This document shows positions 6,773 to 9,363 of a stretch of DNA of 9,363 nt, in pieces. This stretch comes from an uncultured Ruminococcus sp. (lineage in GTDB: Bacteria; Bacillota; Clostridia; Oscillospirales; Ruminococcaceae): the NCBI GenBank assembly GCA_902772615.1, contig CACYBC010000025.1:1-9363 (forward strand). The letters are read 5' to 3'. The notes under the pieces were generated by a model. That model was not told where the DNA came from and did no database searches. It was given only the letters and a program-made list of their open reading frames with translations. Positions within the stretch are counted from its first letter, which is position 1. Every line of letters begins with the position of its first letter. Made by a program: the position numbers and the translations under genes.

Positions 6773-7844
6773 CCGGTATTCCCGTATAATCCATTGCCTC
6801 GATGTCTCCTCTGAGCGCTCCCAGAGCGCCGTCGGCCAACGCCTCCATCTCAGCTTCACCCGGATATACATGTATCGGTGCGATCCATCCGCACCTGCGG
6901 CGTATCTGCGAGACTACACTGTCGTATCTCACCAATCCGCCGGTCAGCAGTATAGCTTCCGCTTTGCCTTCCAGCACAGCGGCCATAGCTCCTATCTGCT
7001 TGCAGATCTGGTAAAGCATACCGTTCCATGCCCGCCCGGCCTCGGCATCCCCTTCTTCTATCCTTCTCAGCACCTGGTCCGCATCGTTGGTGCCCAGCAG
7101 GTCCGTGAGACCTCCTCCGGTGTTGCACATGTGCCAGAGCTTTTCCGGATCATCCAGCAATCCGGATCTCACCAGGTCTGCCACACCGGTACTGCCTATG
7201 CGGCTCGGTGTATACGGTCCGTCGCCTCCGGCTCCACTGTTGCAATCGGTCATCCTTCCGTGCCTGTGGGCAGCGATGGTGATCCCTCCGTCTATGTGGG
7301 CGACTATGAGATCCACGTCTTCGTATCTCCGTCCCGTTTCGGAAGCATATCTCCTCGCGACCGCCTTCTGGTTCAGTGCATGGGATGAGAGTGAGCGGTA
7401 CAGCCCCTTTATGCCGGTCATCCTGGCCAGGTCGCTGTACTCATCCACGACGATGGGGTCACGGGTGAATAGCTGTCCGCCAAACCGCCTGCGGAACATC
7501 TCACCCAGCTGGACACCCAGCATGGAGGCGTGTTCCGCCCCTCCTGCTGCATTTCTGGTATCCTCTATCAGTTTCTCATCTACCCTGTATACGCCGCTTC
7601 TTACGGTGCAGGAGCTGCCTCCTCGGCATGCGATAGCGTCTACTCCCTCAAGATCTATACCGTCCTCTTCCAGCGTCCTGCAGATGATGTCGTATCTGTA
7701 GTCCAGCTGGTCGTTCACGGATCCGAACCCTGCCAGCTCACCGGAATCGTGGAAGATCTTTTTCTCCCAGACATTCGCAGCATCCTCAAAGAGCGCTACC
7801 TTGGTGGATGTGGATCCGGGATTTATGACAAATATCCTGTACAA
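6750..7844 (-). CDS. buk: Butyrate kinase
   Basis: A 364-residue cytoplasmic kinase of the acetate kinase/ASKHA superfamily, butyrate kinase branch, which interconverts butyryl phosphate plus ADP with butyrate plus ATP. Motifs seen are the N-terminal phosphate loop VINPGSTSTK (6-15), DPIVVDEYSDLARMTG (129-144), HALNQKAVAR (155-164), HIDGGITIAAH (183-193), GDGPYTPSRIG (207-217), LLGTNDADQV (249-258), LTGGLVRYDSVV (300-311) and PGEAEMEALADGAL (328-341). Length is normal for the family. It differs from the usual HLGGGIS and GEGPFSPERTG at Asp185 and around 207-220, so a branched or other short-chain acid is possible. The start is TTG (7842-7844) with GAGGAA 6 bases before it; no in-frame ATG fits better. 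No phosphotransbutyrylase gene is adjacent in the window. Transcribed alone, convergent with the regulator. Confidence 0.92.
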   Translation of the reverse strand: MYRIFVINPGSTSTKVALFEDAANVWEKKIFHDSGELAGFGSVNDQLDYRYDIICRTLEEDGIDLEGVDAIACRGGSSCTVRSGVYRVDEKLIEDTRNAAGGAEHASMLGVQLGEMFRRRFGGQLFTRDPIVVDEYSDLARMTGIKGLYRSLSSHALNQKAVARRYASETGRRYEDVDLIVAHIDGGITIAAHRHGRMTDCNSGAGGDGPYTPSRIGSTGVADLVRSGLLDDPEKLWHMCNTGGGLTDLLGTNDADQVLRRIEEGDAEAGRAWNGMLYQICKQIGAMAAVLEGKAEAILLTGGLVRYDSVVSQIRRRCGWIAPIHVYPGEAEMEALADGALGALRGDIEAMDYTGIPVFSGFDD

Positions 7845-7850
7845 AACTGT

Positions 7851-7856
7851 TTCCTC
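7851..7856 (-). promoter_or_regulatory. buk: Ribosome binding site deciding the TTG start of buk
   Basis: On the minus strand GAGGAA lies 6 bases before the TTG at 7842-7844. The nearest upstream ATG (about 7868-7870) is in another frame. The protein beginning MYRIFVINPG fits the family N-terminus exactly. Confidence 0.7.
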
Positions 7857-7878
7857 ACAACTGAATTCATCGGTATCG

Positions 7879-7903
7879 GCGGCGCTTCGGAGCGCCGCTT
7901 TTT
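7879..7903 (+). terminator. Plus-strand intrinsic terminator upstream of buk
   Basis: GCGGCGCT and AGCGCCGC form an 8-bp GC-rich stem around TCGG, followed by TTTTT (7899-7903). In the plus direction this is a textbook intrinsic terminator. No plus-strand gene ends nearby: the closest upstream is the regulator, ending at 6743. It would therefore stop transcripts that run through the regulator and antisense across the whole kinase gene, and it insulates the mgtA region. On the minus strand the same hairpin would lie at the very 5' end of the buk message. Confidence 0.75.
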
Positions 7904-7909
7904 ATTATA
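7904..7909 (-). promoter_or_regulatory. buk: Candidate -10 element of buk promoter
   Basis: The minus strand reads TATAAT, a perfect -10 hexamer, 60 bases before the TTG start. No good -35 is visible at normal spacing. A start about 7 bases downstream (near 7897) would place the GC-rich hairpin at the 5' end of the mRNA, where it could protect it. The bases partly coincide with the tail of the plus-strand terminator U-tract, so chance is possible. Confidence 0.4.
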
Positions 7910-7952
7910 CTCTGCGAGTCTGGTTTTTTGCCTGTTTTCTTGCGCAATAATA

Positions 7953-7981
7953 TTCAATTCAGCGATTTACTGTGCTATAAT
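7953..7981 (+). promoter_or_regulatory. mgtA: Promoter of the mgtA leader
   Basis: TATAAT at 7976-7981 is preceded by TGC (7973-7975), a perfect extended -10. TTCAAT at 7953-7958 serves as a weak -35 with a 17-base spacer. The start site is expected near 7988, giving a leader of about 245 nt before the mgtA TTG codon. This is the best promoter in the window. Confidence 0.7.
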
Positions 7982-7987
7982 CCTTTT

Positions 7988-8137
7988 GCAATAAATTCAG
8001 GAGGTGAAAAACTTGGAAAACAACGATCAAGGCGTTGGGCGAAGTAGTTCGAAGCTGATATACACGAGTGCAGCAGTTCCGGTTTTTCACCAGACCGGGA
8101 TCTGACCTGTACACCTGTTATACTGCCGAGAACGATG
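7988..8137 (+). ncRNA. Structured 5' leader of mgtA, candidate riboswitch or attenuator
   Basis: The leader between the promoter and an intrinsic terminator can fold into a long imperfect stem. There is an apical helix 8076-8083 with 8094-8101, then GTGCAG (8068-8073) with CTGTACAC (8107-8114, TA bulged), then TATA 8059-8062 with 8119-8122. A basal pairing of GGCGTT (8031-8036) with AACG (8131-8134) or GCC (8137-8139) would take up the 5' edge of the terminator stem, while CAACG (8021-8025) competes for CGTTG (8033-8037). These are the parts of a transcription-attenuation switch. I compared it from memory with the M-box, yybP-ykoY manganese, NiCo and fluoride riboswitches and saw no convincing match. 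Mg2+ or another divalent ion is the natural ligand to suspect from the downstream gene, but that is inference. Confidence 0.5.
8013..8105 (+). CDS. Possible 30-residue leader peptide upstream of mgtA
   Basis: A TTG codon at 8013-8015 follows AGGAGGTG (7999-8006) at good spacing and opens 30 codons ending in TGA at 8103-8105: MENNDQGVGRSSSKLIYTSA, then AVPVFHQTGI. The peptide is hydrophilic, Ser-rich at its centre, and has no recognisable family. The Shine-Dalgarno/TTG unit closely copies that of mgtA. If translated, ribosomes would run through the leader stem and stop about 32 bases before the terminator, which could couple translation to attenuation as in enterobacterial mgtL, though without a proline run. 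It could equally be a chance reading frame inside a structured RNA. Confidence 0.3.
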   Translation: MENNDQGVGRSSSKLIYTSAAVPVFHQTGI

Positions 8138-8174
8138 CCTGAAGAGCCCACGCGCCTTTCAGGTTTTTTATTTT
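8137..8174 (+). terminator. Intrinsic terminator within the mgtA leader (attenuator)
   Basis: CCTGAA (8138-8143) pairs with TTCAGG (8158-8163), extendable by G-U pairs at both ends, around a loop of about 14 bases. It is followed directly by TTTTTTATTTT (8164-8174). It lies between the promoter at 7976 and the mgtA start at 8233 with no complete large gene in between, so it must act as a conditional terminator for mgtA. Its 5' arm borders the GCC at 8137-8139 that can pair with the leader's GGC at 8031-8033, offering a mutually exclusive antiterminator. Confidence 0.75.
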
Positions 8175-8217
8175 GCCCCTCCCCTGATCCGCTGTCAGAC
8201 GCGGAACCAGAAAAAGC

Positions 8218-8223
8218 AGGAGG
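8218..8223 (+). promoter_or_regulatory. mgtA: Ribosome binding site deciding the TTG start of mgtA
   Basis: AGGAGG lies 9 bases before TTG at 8233-8235. No in-frame ATG occurs before the transporter's conserved region: the first ATG in frame is deep within the membrane domain. A weak hairpin TCCGC (8188-8192) with GCGGA (8201-8205) sits between the terminator and this site. Confidence 0.75.
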
Positions 8224-8232
8224 TGTAAAGAA

Positions 8233-9363
8233 TTGGCATCAACTAACAGCAACAGCAGCAGAGACAAGAAGAAACAGAAAAAGAAATTCGACATAATCGC
8301 TGAAAAGCAGAAGCTTGTCGAGGCGAACCTCAGGGTAGGCAGCCTGCTTCCCGTTGAGGAGCTATATCAGAAGTACAATTCTTCCGATGAGGGACTGAGC
8401 ATCGTCAACATCGAGGATCTTCTGGACGAATACGGCGAGAACCGCATCGATCTGGGCGACGAGAACACACTGTGGAAACAACTCAGGGATGCGATCATTA
8501 ACCCATTCAACATCGTGCTTCTGGTAGTGGCGGTGATATCCTTCGTGACCGACGTCGTTCTTCCGGTCAAAAAGGATTACGCTACATTCATACTGATCAT
8601 GAGCACCGTGATCATCTCGGCGATCATATCCTTCGTACAGTCGGCGCGCTCCGACTCCGCGGCGAAGAAGCTGAGAAACCTGATCACCAACAAGATAGAA
8701 GTCATAAGGGACGGCGTCCAGCAGACCGTAGAGGTCGAGGAGTTGGTACCCGGCGATCTTCTCAAACTGTCATCCGGAGACATGGTGCCCGCCGATGTGA
8801 GATTCTTTGAGACAAAGGACACATTCGTGGACCAGGCCTCCCTCACCGGAGAATCCAACCCCGTGGAGAAGTTCACCACGGCCAAAGGCATCGAACCCAT
8901 CACGGAGCTGCCCAACATAGGATTCCGCGGCACCAACATAGTATCCGGATCCGCTATGGCCCTGGTCCTGAGCACCGGAGACGACACATACTTCGGAAAC
9001 ATGGCGAAGTCCCTGGTCGCGGTCAATGAGAAGAACTCCTTCGAAAAGGGCATCGACGAGATCAGCAGACTGCTCATACGCTTCATGCTGGTCATGCTCC
9101 CGATAATCCTGGTGATAAATCTGTTCACCAAGGACAATCTGTGGGACTCCATCATCTTCGCCATCACCATCGCAGTCGGCATCACTCCGGAGATGCTTCC
9201 GGTCATCGTGACTACCACCATGGCAAAAGGCGCCGTTGAGATGTCCAAGCAGAAGACCATCGTAAAGCGGCTCAGCGCCATCCAGACATTCGGGCAGATG
9301 GATATCCTCTGCACCGACAAGACAGGCACCCTGACCGAGGACGAGATCGTTCTGGAGAAATAC
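8233..9363 (+). CDS. mgtA: Magnesium-transporting P-type ATPase, MgtA-like (partial)
   Basis: The first 377 codons of a P3B-type ATPase; the gene runs off the right edge (full members are about 850-900 residues). The N-terminus is Lys/Ser-rich (residues 1-20). A cation-ATPase N-terminal region (about 35-85) follows, then membrane segments 1-2 (about 90-136). The actuator domain carries LVPGDLLKLSSGDMVPAD (171-188) and DQASLTGESNP (200-210). Membrane segments 3-4 (about 281-300 and 306-330) follow, with VGITPEMLPVIVTTTMAKGA (315-334). The phosphorylation loop is CTDKTGTLTED (360-370), with Asp362 as phosphorylated residue. PEMLP in segment 4 and the KRLSAIQTFGQMD stretch are typical of MgtA/MgtB, which use ATP to bring Mg2+ into the cell. 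TTG start with AGGAGG. A terminator in the leader implies regulation by attenuation. Confidence 0.93.
   Translation, partial: MASTNSNSSRDKKKQKKKFDIIAEKQKLVEANLRVGSLLPVEELYQKYNSSDEGLSIVNIEDLLDEYGENRIDLGDENTLWKQLRDAIINPFNIVLLVVAVISFVTDVVLPVKKDYATFILIMSTVIISAIISFVQSARSDSAAKKLRNLITNKIEVIRDGVQQTVEVEELVPGDLLKLSSGDMVPADVRFFETKDTFVDQASLTGESNPVEKFTTAKGIEPITELPNIGFRGTNIVSGSAMALVLSTGDDTYFGNMAKSLVAVNEKNSFEKGIDEISRLLIRFMLVMLPIILVINLFTKDNLWDSIIFAITIAVGITPEMLPVIVTTTMAKGAVEMSKQKTIVKRLSAIQTFGQMDILCTDKTGTLTEDEIVLEKY

Noticed and set aside
8031..8139. Assignment of the mgtA leader to the yybP-ykoY manganese riboswitch because of GAAGTAG at the 5' side and GCCGAGA at the 3' side.
   Set aside because: The required GGGGAGUAG and central GUCA/ACCGG loop elements are missing or too different; resemblance by eye is not enough without a covariance model search.
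8577..9329. Long minus-strand open frame of 250 codons.
   Set aside because: It is the antisense of the clear MgtA reading frame, has Met/Ser/Thr-rich shadow composition and no family features.

Overview
The window looks like chromosomal DNA of an anaerobic Gram-positive bacterium, most likely a Clostridia-type Bacillota. The signs are a lipoprotein-anchored Bmp-type nucleoside transporter, a butyrate kinase, strong AGGAGG-type ribosome binding sites, several TTG starts and compact intrinsic terminators. Base composition is a little over half G+C by eye, which fits a mid-GC clostridial lineage better than a classical low-GC Clostridium. The exact taxon cannot be read from this piece.

Layout. 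On the minus strand, read right to left from about 4899 to the left edge, lies a purine nucleoside uptake and salvage operon: a class II purine nucleoside phosphorylase (4030-4899), a BMP-family substrate-binding lipoprotein (2934-3980), a double-domain ABC ATPase (1346-2866), a permease (277-1356) and a second permease cut by the left edge (1-293). The last three genes overlap by 11 and 17 bases. The binding protein is separated from the ATPase by a perfect 30-base palindrome that probably lets it be made in excess. Together these products would import purine nucleosides and split them with phosphate into base and ribose 1-phosphate.

Divergent from this operon, across a 188-base intergenic region, is a plus-strand regulator (5088-6743). 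It has the outline of a sigma-54 enhancer-binding protein (N-terminal sensor-like region, AAA+ domain, Fis-type helix-turn-helix), but the GAFTGA loop is absent and Walker B is degraded, so it probably acts without sigma-54. Its N-terminal region carries six cysteines within 34 residues. A 30-bp near-perfect palindrome sits on the extended -10 of its promoter and is a good candidate operator.

A TTG-started butyrate kinase (6750-7844, minus) converges on the regulator with only 6 bases between stop codons. A plus-strand terminator lies just outside the kinase 5' end, and its U-tract abuts a TATAAT that could serve as the kinase's own minus-strand -10 element.

At the right, a strong extended -10 promoter (7953-7981) drives a roughly 245-nt leader before an MgtA-type P-type ATPase (8233 to the edge, TTG start, partial). 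The leader holds a long imperfect stem, an intrinsic terminator (8137-8174) and a possible 30-codon upstream ORF whose Shine-Dalgarno/TTG unit is nearly a copy of that of the ATPase gene. This is a transcription-attenuation device, either a riboswitch or a leader-peptide attenuator, that I could not assign to a known class. It is the most interesting element in the window.
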